A DNA stretch of 14,698 nt, from the NCBI GenBank assembly GCA_036524155.1, contig DATDCV010000394.1:1-14698 (forward strand), written 5' to 3'. A program made the translations under genes and the position numbers. Position 1 is the first letter of the stretch. Every line of letters begins with the position of its first letter. Below the pieces are notes generated by a model. The model had not been told where the DNA came from and did not search any database. It saw nothing but the letters and a program-made list of their open reading frames with translations. Positions 1 to 6,303 of this stretch are shown here, piece by piece. This DNA comes from DATDCV01 sp036524155. Its GTDB lineage: Bacteria; Verrucomicrobiota; Verrucomicrobiia; Limisphaerales; UBA8199.

Positions 1-111
1 GGATGCCCTAACCAAGAGTGTTAGCTGTCGCGAACCAAAAGTACACCCAATTGCTGTAACATTTTGCATGGTGGCGCAAGCACCTGTTAAATCACAACCG
101 CGAAATTGAAA

Positions 112-162
112 GGGCCGGGACTTGCATCGGCTTGGTGGCCGTCCGCAAGGACCTCCCGGCCC
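112..162. repeat. Nested GC-rich inverted repeat (hairpin)
   Basis: Arms GGGCCGGGA (112-120) and TCCCGGCCC (154-162) are perfectly complementary. Inside them CTTGC (121-125) pairs with GCAAG (145-149), and CGGC (128-131) pairs with GCCG (138-141), giving a three-tier hairpin with one bulge. Read on the minus strand it is followed by the U-rich stretch TTTCAATTT, so it could end a minus-strand transcript. On the plus strand there is no U-tract. A palindromic dispersed repeat is the alternative. Confidence 0.5.
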
Positions 163-462
163 GCGCCATTTCAACAAAGAATAAACACCTCTTGCTATCT
201 TGCGATACCAACCCACGGTTTCACGGTGGTTCTTTCGGTGTTTTGGGGCACACCTCCTGCGAAGCCCTTAGATTGTAAAATCCGGCTTAAATCATCTGGC
301 GCGCATCGGTAGCGACCTGCCCTTGTCCGGGCCGGCGGAGAACCTCGGCTCTCCCGCGCCGCTTTATGTTTTCTGCCTGGTGACATCGGTTAGATGCCGT
401 CTCGTATTCGTCTCACAGTCTTTGCCTTTCGTTTAGAGGTTTACTTCAGTCGTTCATGGGCA

Positions 463-498
463 ACAAAAAACCCTGCTTACGTCGCGGTAAGCAGGGTT
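463..498 (-). terminator. Rho-independent terminator (minus strand)
   Basis: A 12-bp perfect stem, AACCCTGCTTAC (469-480) with GTAAGCAGGGTT (487-498), encloses a six-base loop. On the minus strand the stem is followed by a run of T (complement of the A run at 465-470). On the plus strand only GGAAAAT follows, so the site works best for minus-strand transcripts. Confidence 0.7.
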
Positions 499-700
499 GG
501 AAAATCCTATGGATCCTATGATCGCATTACCTGCCTACCAAAAGTCTATCAGGGTTACTATACCCGGACCTATGCAATTTCAGGCCCGCCGATAGACTCC
601 GGCTGAACATCCAGCCGGCGACCTGGGCTTCACGACGTGTCGCTCTTCCGAGCGGCCTCGTCGGCCCTATCGTTGCTTGAATGTTCATACAGGTGTTCAT
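463..700 (-). ncRNA. Putative structured small RNA ending in an intrinsic terminator
   Basis: On the minus strand, a 7-bp hairpin (CCGGCTG/CAGCCGG, 599-618) is followed by a long-range stem (AGTCTATC/GATAGACT, 543-550 and 591-598). That stem encloses a second stem (566-571 with 582-587), and a terminator follows at 469-498. The inner stem pairs completely only in the minus-strand RNA, where a G-U pair replaces the A-C mismatch seen in the plus-strand RNA; this supports minus-strand transcription. No protein frame fits. The 5' end is a guess because I found no clear promoter. I do not recognise the RNA family; a riboswitch-like attenuator is possible, but no gene follows on that strand. Confidence 0.3.
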
Positions 701-921
701 AGAACGTGCGCACAGACTACAGCATAAGTGCTAATCTTGTCTACTTATACTTTTAGGGGGGCGTATATCTTAAATTTAAATATCTGGATAGGTTGATGGA
801 TCGTTTTTGTTTCCTCGCATCTCTTCGCGAGCTGTCCTTAGGCAATCTCCGCATCTCACCAGGATCAGCGATTTTCTCCCATTGCCACGGGCTTCCCGCG
901 ATACGTTTTGAAAATAGTCGG

Positions 922-950
922 TTGACAAGTCGGCGCCAGGTGTGTATATG
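922..950 (+). promoter_or_regulatory. Sigma70-type promoter of the marR operon
   Basis: TTGACA at 922-927 matches the -35 consensus exactly. It is followed by a 17-base spacer and TATATG at 945-950 as the -10 element. The start of transcription would fall near 957, only a few bases before the ATG at 960. The mRNA would then be almost leaderless for that start, or have a leader of about 30 bases if the in-frame ATG at 987 is used. The quasi-palindrome at 939-954 overlaps the -10 element, as expected for repression by the gene product. Confidence 0.65.
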
Positions 951-954
951 CACA
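939..954 (+). promoter_or_regulatory. Putative MarR operator, copy 1
   Basis: The 16-mer GGTGTGTATATGCACA contains a 14-bp quasi-palindrome, TGTG-N6-CACA, in which all but one base pair is symmetric. It covers the -10 element of the marR promoter. An exact inverted copy sits at 1442-1457. MarR-family dimers bind palindromes of about this length and usually repress their own operon, so this is the likely autoregulatory site. Confidence 0.6.
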
Positions 955-959
955 TATAA

Positions 960-1397
960 ATGACCGACAAGCTCGATTTCAATTCGATGGAAAACTGCGT
1001 GTGTTTCAACCTGCGCTGGGTTTCGCGCGTGCTGACGCAGTTCTTCGTGTCGGAGTTGCATCACCACGGCCTGCTGCCCACGCAGACGCCCATTCTCACG
1101 GCGCTGTCGGCTCGGCCGGAAGCGAGCATGGCCGAGTTGAGCGATTGGCTGGGCATGGATCGCACCACGCTGGTGCGCAACCTGCGCCCACTGGAGCGCG
1201 ACGGCCTCGTGAAATCGACGGGAAAGGGCCGCGGGCACAAGGTCAGCCTCGCGCTCACACCTAAGGGCCGGGCGGCGCTGCAGAAATTTCTGCCGGATTG
1301 GAGAAACGTCCAGCAGAAAGTCATCCGGACCCTCGGCAAGGAGCGCTGGGCGGAAATCCTCCGCGATCTCGAACGTGCCGCAGGGGCGCTCAACTGA
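960..1397 (+). CDS. MarR-family transcriptional regulator
   Basis: The 145-residue protein has the layout of a MarR/winged-helix regulator. An N-terminal dimerisation helix begins CVCFNLRWVSRVLTQ, a form common in this family. The recognition region has MAELSDWLGMDRTTLVRNLRPLERDGLV and is followed by the wing (STGKGRGHKVSLALTPKGR). A C-terminal helix closes the dimer interface. MarR proteins bind palindromic operators and are usually released by small ligands or by oxidation of cysteines; here two cysteines (residues 13 and 15) lie near the N-terminus. Two in-frame ATG starts exist, 960 and 987; neither has a Shine-Dalgarno site. The 987 start gives a more ordinary leader from the predicted promoter and is quite possible. 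It is the first gene of an operon with the iron-sulfur/SCP2 protein (9 bases downstream) and probably represses it. Confidence 0.88.
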   Translation: MTDKLDFNSMENCVCFNLRWVSRVLTQFFVSELHHHGLLPTQTPILTALSARPEASMAELSDWLGMDRTTLVRNLRPLERDGLVKSTGKGRGHKVSLALTPKGRAALQKFLPDWRNVQQKVIRTLGKERWAEILRDLERAAGALN

Positions 1398-1406
1398 CCC
1401 AATCCA

Positions 1407-2759
1407 ATGAATACCACCTCAACCTTCAGCCTCGAAGCGACTGTGCATATACACACCAAGCTGCCGGCGACTCCGGACCTGAATCAACCCGCCGTCCTCG
1501 ACGCCGCGTGGCTGCGGGAATTATGTCTGCAGGCGGGCGCGGATGATGTTGGATTTGTGGAACTGGAGCGGCCTGCGCTGGCCGATGAGCGGCCGCACAT
1601 TGAACGCGCTTTTCCCCGCACGCGCAGCCTCATCAGTTTCGTTATGCGGATGAATCGTGACAACATCCGCAGTCCGGCGCGCTCGGTGGCGAACAACGAA
1701 TTTCATCACCAGACCAGCGAAGCCGACGAGGTGGCACGACGCATCGTGGCGAAACTCGAGCGCTTTGGCGTGCGGGCGCTAAATCCACCCGCCGGCTTTC
1801 CGATGGAGGCCGACCGCTGGATGACCGGGCGCATGTGGGTCGTGTCGCACAAACCGCTCGCGGTGGCCGCCGGCCTGGGGCGCATGGGCATCCACCGGAA
1901 TGTGATTCATCCGAAATTCGGGAATTTCATTTCACTCGGCACGATCCTGCTCGGAGCGGAAATCAGCGAATATGGACGGGAACTGGAGCTCAATCCTTGC
2001 CTGACATGCAAGTTATGTGTGGCGGCGTGTCCCGTGGGGGCGATCGGGGCGGACGGCCATTTCGATTTCTCCGCGTGTTATACGCATAACTACCGCGAGT
2101 TCATGAGCGGGTTCGCGGATTGGGTCGAAACGATCGCCGACAGCCGCAACGGCCGGGATTATCGGCGTCGCGTGAAGGATTCGGAGAGTATCTCAACGTG
2201 GCAGAGCCTCGGCTACGGTCCGAACTACAAGGCGGCTTATTGCATGGCGGTGTGCCCGGCGGGCGAGGACGTGATTGGTCCTTTTCGCGCATCGAAAAAG
2301 GATTTCATGGATGAGGTCGTGCGACCGCTTCAGGCGAAGCGGGAGCCGGTCTATGTCGTTCGCGGTTCCGATGCGGAGGCGCACGTGCAAAAGCGTTACC
2401 CGCACAAAACGGTGCGGCACGTTCGCAATTCACTCCGTCCGCGCAGCCTCGCCGCCCTGCTGCAAGGAATGCCGAATTCATTTCAACGACACGCCGCCGG
2501 GCAACTGGAGGCGACCTACCATTTCACATTCACGGGTGGCGAAACTGCCGAGGTGACGGTGGTGATTCGTGCCGGCACGATCCAGGTTGAACCTGGCCTG
2601 AAGGGCGCGTGCAAGATTCACGTCACCGCGGACACGGAAACCTGGCTGGGATTCCTGGCCAAGGAAAAGAACCTGTTGTGGGCGCTGCTGACGCGGCGGA
2701 TTAAACTGCGCGGCAATCCGAAATGGCTGCTGGCGTTCGGCAAATGTTTTCCAAGTTGA
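1407..2759 (+). CDS. QueG-like 4Fe-4S protein with C-terminal SCP2 domain
   Basis: The N-terminal part (about residues 30-290) resembles epoxyqueuosine-reductase/reductive-dehalogenase-type iron-sulfur proteins: a GLGRMGIHRNVIHPKFGNF segment, then a classical 4Fe-4S motif C198-x2-C201-x2-C204-x3-C208-P. C224, C279 and C283 (AYCMAVCPAGE) probably belong to a second cluster. Members of that group use a corrinoid cofactor, but I cannot see proof of B12 binding here. Residues of about 365-450 look like an SCP2 sterol/lipid-carrier domain (FTGGETAEVTVVIRAG, then hydrophobic helices). The HEAT tail of true QueG is absent. The likely role is a redox enzyme acting on a lipid-like substrate; this is inference. 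There is no signal peptide, so it is cytoplasmic. The start is uncertain: ATG 1407 has no ribosome binding site, and a MarR operator copy covers codons 12-17, with GTG 1443 as an alternative. Confidence 0.78.
   Translation: MNTTSTFSLEATVHIHTKLPATPDLNQPAVLDAAWLRELCLQAGADDVGFVELERPALADERPHIERAFPRTRSLISFVMRMNRDNIRSPARSVANNEFHHQTSEADEVARRIVAKLERFGVRALNPPAGFPMEADRWMTGRMWVVSHKPLAVAAGLGRMGIHRNVIHPKFGNFISLGTILLGAEISEYGRELELNPCLTCKLCVAACPVGAIGADGHFDFSACYTHNYREFMSGFADWVETIADSRNGRDYRRRVKDSESISTWQSLGYGPNYKAAYCMAVCPAGEDVIGPFRASKKDFMDEVVRPLQAKREPVYVVRGSDAEAHVQKRYPHKTVRHVRNSLRPRSLAALLQGMPNSFQRHAAGQLEATYHFTFTGGETAEVTVVIRAGTIQVEPGLKGACKIHVTADTETWLGFLAKEKNLLWALLTRRIKLRGNPKWLLAFGKCFPS
1442..1457 (-). promoter_or_regulatory. 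Putative MarR operator, copy 2 (inside the next gene)
   Basis: TGTGCATATACACACC is the exact reverse complement of the 16-mer at 939-954. It lies within codons 12-17 of the downstream frame as called from 1407, about 45 bases after the marR stop codon. It could be a second binding site that blocks elongation, a partner for DNA looping, or the operator of an internal promoter. The last option would mean the downstream gene starts later than 1407. Confidence 0.5.
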
Positions 2760-2778
2760 AGTCCAATCCATCAAAAAT

Positions 2779-3240
2779 ATGAAAGCACTCGAAAACAAGA
2801 TTCCCCCGCCGGCCTTGATGCTGGTCCTTGCTGCGACAATGTGGGGAGTAACGAAAATTCAATCGCCAATGACGATCGAACCGTCGTTGCGCATCGGCTT
2901 GATGCTGGCGCTGGGCTTGTTTGCCTTTGTTTTCAGCGTCGGAGGGGTTATCGCCTTCCGAATCGCCAAGACCACTATCAACCCGGTACAGATTGACCGG
3001 GCTTCACGCGTCGTGACTGCAGGCGTTTACCGGCTCTCGCGCAATCCGATGTATGTCGGGCTCACGGCGTTGCTTGCGGTCTGGGCATTATTTCTGGCGG
3101 TGCCGGTGGCCGGGATCGGACCAATCGTGTTCGCACTTTTCACGCACCGTTTCCAAATTCTGCCCGAAGAACGCATGCTCGCGGCAAAATTTGGCCGCGA
3201 GTATCTCGATTACCAACAGCGCGTTCGCCGCTGGGTTTAA
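2779..3240 (+). CDS. Isoprenylcysteine carboxyl methyltransferase-like membrane protein
   Basis: The protein has 153 residues with about four hydrophobic segments and the C-terminal signature of the ICMT/phospholipid methyltransferase (PEMT-like) family. This signature is YRLSRNPMYVGLTAL (about residues 84-98) followed by PEERMLAAKFGREYLDYQQRVRRW at the end. In this family the RNPMY and EE...FG..Y..Y motifs form the S-adenosylmethionine site, and the enzymes methylate lipid or prenyl-type substrates at the membrane. It begins 19 bases after the SCP2 fusion gene and is probably the last gene of the marR operon. The actual substrate cannot be read from the sequence. A lipid-modifying role would fit the SCP2 domain of its neighbour. 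Confidence 0.82.
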   Translation: MKALENKIPPPALMLVLAATMWGVTKIQSPMTIEPSLRIGLMLALGLFAFVFSVGGVIAFRIAKTTINPVQIDRASRVVTAGVYRLSRNPMYVGLTALLAVWALFLAVPVAGIGPIVFALFTHRFQILPEERMLAAKFGREYLDYQQRVRRWV

Positions 3241-3319
3241 CCATCCGGGCGTGAAAACCGCGACGAAGGCGGTGGCTCACGCACCTGGCGGCGGTGAAGG
3301 AGTTGTCCTTGTCGACTCG

Positions 3320-3469
3320 GGTAACGGCGATAACCTCGATCCCTTGCTTGCGAAGCTTGCGCGCCACCAGATGTCCTGGATCAGATTTAGCGTCCTCCAT
3401 ACCCCAGATCGCGATCCTCTTCTTTTTGAGGAATTCCTCAATGAGTTGGTCATAGCGGTCTGCGTGCAT
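3320..3469 (-). pseudogene. N-terminal fragment of a CoA-binding (YccU-like) protein
   Basis: Reading from ATG 3469, the peptide starts MHADRYDQLIEEFLKKKRIA, then has GHLVARKLRKQGIEVIAV, which is the usual beta-alpha-beta start of the Rossmann-type CoA-binding proteins (COG1832-like). After about 50 residues the similarity stops; the open frame continues to 3140 across the opposite-strand methyltransferase gene but with no further family features. Normal members have about 120-140 residues. The glycine-rich loop is also unusual (WGMEDAKSD instead of VGxSxxP). I call it a truncated remnant. A second, related N-terminal fragment lies at 7332-7463. Confidence 0.45.
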
Positions 3470-3603
3470 AATGGTGGCTCCGAATCTAGTGGTGTTTCAG
3501 CTACGAAGAGGGTGCTCCGGTTGTGGCGGTGGCGGGTCAACTGCAAAGGGTCGCAGATCTGTTGCGCCTCTGAACCCCTGCTTCCTGCAAGTTCGGAAAG
3601 CCA

Positions 3604-4523
3604 TCATGCTTGATCGAGCTTCTCGCGCAACGCGGCAGCCTGTTGCTGGAACTTCTTTGGGTTGGCGCTTTTGAGTTTAGTGAGATTCTGAATTTTCCAC
3701 CGCAGAGCGGGCATGTCCTTTAGATGGGCGAATCGGATCAAGTCCCATTCCGGCTCACACTCCAAAATGCTCAAAATGAAGCGGCGATGCGTCGCCTTGA
3801 GGCTTCCCAGCAATTCCTTTCTCAGCCGAGTTCGCGTATGTTCAAGTCGCTCGAGCGAAACCGGGTCGCGTGTCATTCCTTGGAACTCATTTTCGAAATC
3901 CATCCGCAATTCGCGGTCGCGCGAGAAGAGGACTTCATGGACAGGCCGATTATGTCCCGCCAGGTAGCAGATGAAGCAGTCTGCCACTGCGGAGGTAAGC
4001 CCTGCTCCGGCAAACATTTGCTCGATGTCGAAGAAGTCACGCGGGTGCTGGCGGTCTAAAGCCGCCACAATCTTGCTACCGTAAAGTTCCTCGGACGCTA
4101 GCACCGGAGCAGAAACCTCCGTCGTAAAGAGGTCTCTGGCGTTCTTGTTTAATCGCTTTGTGACTACCGGTAAAAGCGTGCCCCGAAAGACGTGATTTAC
4201 TTCCACCTTCACCTCCAACCGGTTCTGGTTCACGAAAAGCTTCGTCTCTTCTCCTTGGGCCGCGTGATCAATTCAGATTCAATACGACGCGATTTAAAAC
4301 GCTGCTGCGCGTCAGCCAATCCTGCGGCGATTTCCTTCAGGGCTTCAGTCCGGGGTGTCAGGTGGTCAGTAAAGACGACGTCAATGTCCACCGACAAGCG
4401 GGGCATGTTCTGAACGAACAGGTTAAGAGCCGTGCCACCTTTGAGCGCGAATTTAGGAAACGCAAAAACTTCCGGTAGTGTCGCCAGGAGCAGCCTGACC
4501 GTATCGACGTAAAACTTGTCCAT
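3604..4523 (-). pseudogene. abiEii: AbiEii-type nucleotidyltransferase toxin, frame broken
   Basis: Two frames together make one AbiEii/AbiGii-like toxin of roughly 300 residues. The first (ATG 4523 to TGA 4232-4230, 97 residues) has the nucleotidyltransferase signature FALKGGTALNLFV and RLSVDIDVVF. The second (4233 or slightly upstream to 3604, 209 residues) has NRLEVKVEVN and the HPRDFFDIEQMF motif of the same family. The change of frame must lie between 4230 and 4272, where both frames are open; removing one or adding two bases of phase gives the family-like EETKLFVNQNRLEVKVEVN. The first frame's stop overlaps a GTG of the second as GTGA. The ATG overlaps the antitoxin stop as TAATG, so the two genes are translationally coupled. 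Most likely this is an inactivated toxin; a sequencing error or a genuinely split protein are alternatives. Confidence 0.8.
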
Positions 4524-5266
4524 TAGGATTTCAGGGTGAGGGTGGTGCCGTCCTTCATTCGCGCCGTCCACCGGCCTTTTCCCGCTCCGTGGGAGCGGGA
4601 AAGAGCTTTGCGGGCGTCGGGGGACCAGGGAAGGCCCAATTCCTGCGCCCATTGGGTGCACAAGCGCACGACTTTTACCCTAACGCATCCCTGCAGAAGC
4701 TTTCTCAGTACCTCCGGCCGTAGTGAGCGAGCGCCCTCCATGATGTGACGGGCCTCTTCAACGGAATGTTGCAGTCCCACTTCACTTAACATTTCCAGCA
4801 ATGCGCGTTCCGGTTCCGACACAAGTGGGCCGTTGGGCGATTCCGGCAATGGGCTCAATCCGAACGCAACCGGAAGCTTCTCATGGAAAAGCTTCTTTGA
4901 AACATACCTGGCAGGAAACTTCGACAAAAACCAAGGAGGCAACTTCCCGGGTTCTACTCCCCAAAGAGATAACTTTTCTCTGACCGGGATGTTGTGACGG
5001 ACGCCGCGCCAAGCCAGAGCAGTCTTACCGCCGACATGAAGCCCCGGCATTCTGCTCGCCAGGAATTTCAACGTGGCGTCCCGCTGAAGTTCATCCGCCG
5101 GCAATGAGAAAACCCCTCTCCCCAGCTTGTTCAGCCATCCTCGCTTCACATATTGATATGCAAGAGGAGCGGATACCCCGATGCTTTTTAACTCGGGGCT
5201 GCCCAACGGCGCTCCGCGCGGCATTTGCTGCAACCGGAGCAGAATTTGAGCTCTAGATGAAGCCAT
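4523..5266 (-). CDS. abiEi: AbiEi-type antitoxin (type IV toxin-antitoxin)
   Basis: The 247-residue protein has the AbiEi architecture: an N-terminal winged helix (GVSAPLAYQYVKRGWLNKLGRGVFSL, about residues 30-55) and a longer C-terminal domain needed to neutralise the toxin. Features include the family-like HVGGKTALAWRGVRHN segment and SEPERALLEMLSEV. AbiEi proteins repress their own operon by binding two inverted repeats upstream; two such palindromes are present here (5254-5276 and 5329-5351). The stop codon shares its last base with the toxin ATG (TAATG at 4525-4521). The start codon lies in the spacer of the proximal palindrome, with no Shine-Dalgarno site. The intact antitoxin beside a broken toxin suggests a system in decay. 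Confidence 0.85.
   Translation of the reverse strand: MASSRAQILLRLQQMPRGAPLGSPELKSIGVSAPLAYQYVKRGWLNKLGRGVFSLPADELQRDATLKFLASRMPGLHVGGKTALAWRGVRHNIPVREKLSLWGVEPGKLPPWFLSKFPARYVSKKLFHEKLPVAFGLSPLPESPNGPLVSEPERALLEMLSEVGLQHSVEEARHIMEGARSLRPEVLRKLLQGCVRVKVVRLCTQWAQELGLPWSPDARKALSRSHGAGKGRWTARMKDGTTLTLKS
4578..4602. repeat. Perfect 11-bp inverted repeat inside abiEi
   Basis: TTTCCCGCTCC (4578-4588) and GGAGCGGGAAA (4592-4602) are separated by three bases. The palindrome is read through in frame as part of the C-terminal region of AbiEi (around SRSHGAGKGR). In the mRNA it would form a very stable hairpin about 55 bases upstream of the toxin start codon. It resembles short REP-type palindromes that are dispersed in many GC-rich genomes. 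Confidence 0.55.
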
Positions 5267-5276
5267 GCTTCATCTA
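5254..5276 (-). promoter_or_regulatory. AbiEi operator palindrome, start-codon proximal
   Basis: TAGATGAAG (5254-5262) and CTTCATCTA (5268-5276) are perfect 9-bp arms around a 5-base spacer. The spacer contains the abiEi start codon (5266-5264). A near copy lies at 5329-5351, 75 bases away centre to centre. This matches the two-inverted-repeat operator arrangement known for AbiEi antitoxins. Confidence 0.65.
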
Positions 5277-5328
5277 TTTACATATTTTCAAGCACTTGGC
5301 AAGTGGGAATTGCTTAAAATGTCAGCAA

Positions 5329-5351
5329 TAGATGAAGTCTTGCTTCATTTA
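5329..5351 (-). promoter_or_regulatory. AbiEi operator palindrome, distal copy
   Basis: TAGATGAAG (5329-5337) pairs with CTTCATTTA (5343-5351) with one mismatch across a 5-base spacer. The left arm is identical to that of the 5254 palindrome. On the minus strand the AT-rich DNA between the two copies contains a weak promoter candidate, TTGCCA (5302-5297) and TAAATA about 16 bases on. Confidence 0.6.
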
Positions 5352-5388
5352 TTTCTTATAATTCAATCACTCATGGTGCGTATCCGGG

Positions 5389-5904
5389 CTAAATCTTTAG
5401 CCCCAATTCCTTGAGTTTTGCCAAAGCTTCGGCGTTTCCTCGAGCGTCATCCACCGGATGATGGGTGTGGGTAGTGCGCCGAAATTTCTTCCACTCGGTT
5501 GCTTTGTGGGCGTCTTTAACCAGCCCGGCGTAGAGATCGCCGATCCGGCGCCCCGAAAATCCGAAAGGGTTCCGCCCCAGGAACCGGTGAAAGTAGTAAT
5601 TTATAAACTGCCAATCGAACGCCAGGTTATCGGAGACAAATACCGGGCGGCCTTTAGAATGTTCCTCCAGCCATTGAGCGAACTGTTCCATCACAGCTTT
5701 GGGGTCGTTGAATGCCAGGTGCTGCTCGCGCGAGAAGCCGCTTACCAGCAAGGCATCCGGATTGAACCGATCCGAAATCGGGCGCGTTTGGCCATAAAAC
5801 GATTTGTCCAGCGCATCGTCAAAGATCACCGCCCCAAAGCACACCATCGAGTAATCAGCCGGAATCGGCCCATCAGCTTCGACATCCACGACGATGAAAC
5901 TCAT
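5389..5904 (-). CDS. DnaQ/RNase T-like 3'-5' exonuclease (DEDDh)
   Basis: The 171 residues form one complete DEDDh exonuclease domain. Exo I is VVDVEADGP with D7 and E9, Exo II is DNLAFDWQFI with D97, and Exo III is HHPVDDARGNAEAL with H148 and D153. All catalytic residues are present, so it should remove nucleotides from 3' ends of DNA or RNA using two metal ions. It has no other domain, unlike the polymerase III epsilon subunit with its C-terminal tail, so a general nuclease or RNase T-like role is more likely. It lies upstream of the AbiE pair on the same strand with about 120 bases between, which contain the AbiE operators, so it is probably transcribed independently. Confidence 0.85.
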   Translation of the reverse strand: MSFIVVDVEADGPIPADYSMVCFGAVIFDDALDKSFYGQTRPISDRFNPDALLVSGFSREQHLAFNDPKAVMEQFAQWLEEHSKGRPVFVSDNLAFDWQFINYYFHRFLGRNPFGFSGRRIGDLYAGLVKDAHKATEWKKFRRTTHTHHPVDDARGNAEALAKLKELGLKI

Positions 5905-5964
5905 GCACGGAAAATAGCAGCGCGGCCAGGAGCTGTCACAAAAAGTCGGCTCTGGCTATTCAAG

Positions 5965-6264
5965 TTAGACCCCTGCGATGTGCGACTCAGCCCGACGGTT
6001 CCGTTGGGCCGAATTGCGGGCTTTGTGATGGAGACGAACAGCGTTTGTGGCCTTCATCAACCATTTCTCGTCAGCGCACAGATTGCGAATGTGAACCGTC
6101 GCAAACATCAGCTGCACATCATTAGTTTGGCCGAGGGCTCTGAGAAGCCCTGACTTGGCTAAGAAGGCGATGGAATCCGGATGAAACCCCAACAGGGTGC
6201 CAGCCTGTTCGGCTGTCAAACGAGCTGGGAGGCGTAGTGTCTGCAGAACGTTTTGTGTTTGCAT
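5965..6264 (-). CDS. Small helix-turn-helix protein, Verrucomicrobiota/Planctomycetota type
   Basis: From ATG 6264 the protein has 99 residues beginning MQTQNVLQTLRLPARLTAEQ. The LTAEQAGTLLGFHPDSIAFLAKSGLLRALG segment is an MerR/excisionase-like helix-turn-helix. It is followed by FATVHIRNLCADEKWLMKATNAV, a second conserved block. I know this layout (PARLTAEQ...LGF...I..L...GLL..LG...FATVE...L..D..WL..AT) from small proteins of Verrucomicrobiota and Planctomycetota with no assigned function. The frame is open up to 6288, but the ATG at 6264 fits the family start. It follows another helix-turn-helix gene by 39 bases, so the two may be co-transcribed. Possible roles are an excisionase-like factor or a regulator of an integrated element. 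Confidence 0.6.
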   Translation of the reverse strand: MQTQNVLQTLRLPARLTAEQAGTLLGFHPDSIAFLAKSGLLRALGQTNDVQLMFATVHIRNLCADEKWLMKATNAVRLHHKARNSAQRNRRAESHIAGV

Positions 6265-6303
6265 GTTCTTGCGTTTGAATCTCCGCACCGAACGTTGTCA
6301 CCC

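Larger units (their letters stand above)
1..959. other. Long non-coding leader region with structured segments
   Basis: About 960 bases have no ORF that I can match to a protein family; the short open frames on both strands look like chance frames (low-complexity, no recognisable motif, no ribosome binding site). What is visible is RNA-like structure: a nested GC-rich hairpin at 112-162, a 7-bp hairpin at 599-618, a long-range stem 543-550/591-598, and a 12-bp terminator hairpin at 469-498 whose U-tract lies on the minus strand. From about 740 to 800 the DNA turns AT-rich, with the palindrome TTAAATTTAA at 770-779. I compared it by memory with tmRNA, RNase P RNA, SRP RNA and 6S RNA and saw no match. 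The right end holds the marR promoter. Confidence 0.6.

Noticed and set aside
106..606. Plus-strand frames at 106-312 and 394-606, and the minus-strand frame 195-386
   Set aside because: They read through the hairpins and the terminator, have no ribosome binding site and match no protein type I know.
1..740. tmRNA, RNase P RNA, SRP RNA or 6S RNA in the left region
   Set aside because: None of their conserved blocks was found on either strand: no tRNA-like T-arm with CCA, no tag reading frame, no RNase P core sequence.
753..1238. Minus-strand frame of 161 codons over marR
   Set aside because: It lies mostly opposite the MarR gene, is rich in Arg/His/Gln as antisense frames of GC-rich genes are, and has no family motif.
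4230..4272. Programmed -1 frameshift in abiEii
   Set aside because: No canonical slippery heptamer is present in the overlap (only AGCTTTTC), so a plain indel is the simpler reading.
5458..6153. Long plus-strand frame of 231 codons
   Set aside because: It runs opposite the exonuclease gene, whose DEDDh motifs are intact on the minus strand, and has no motifs itself.
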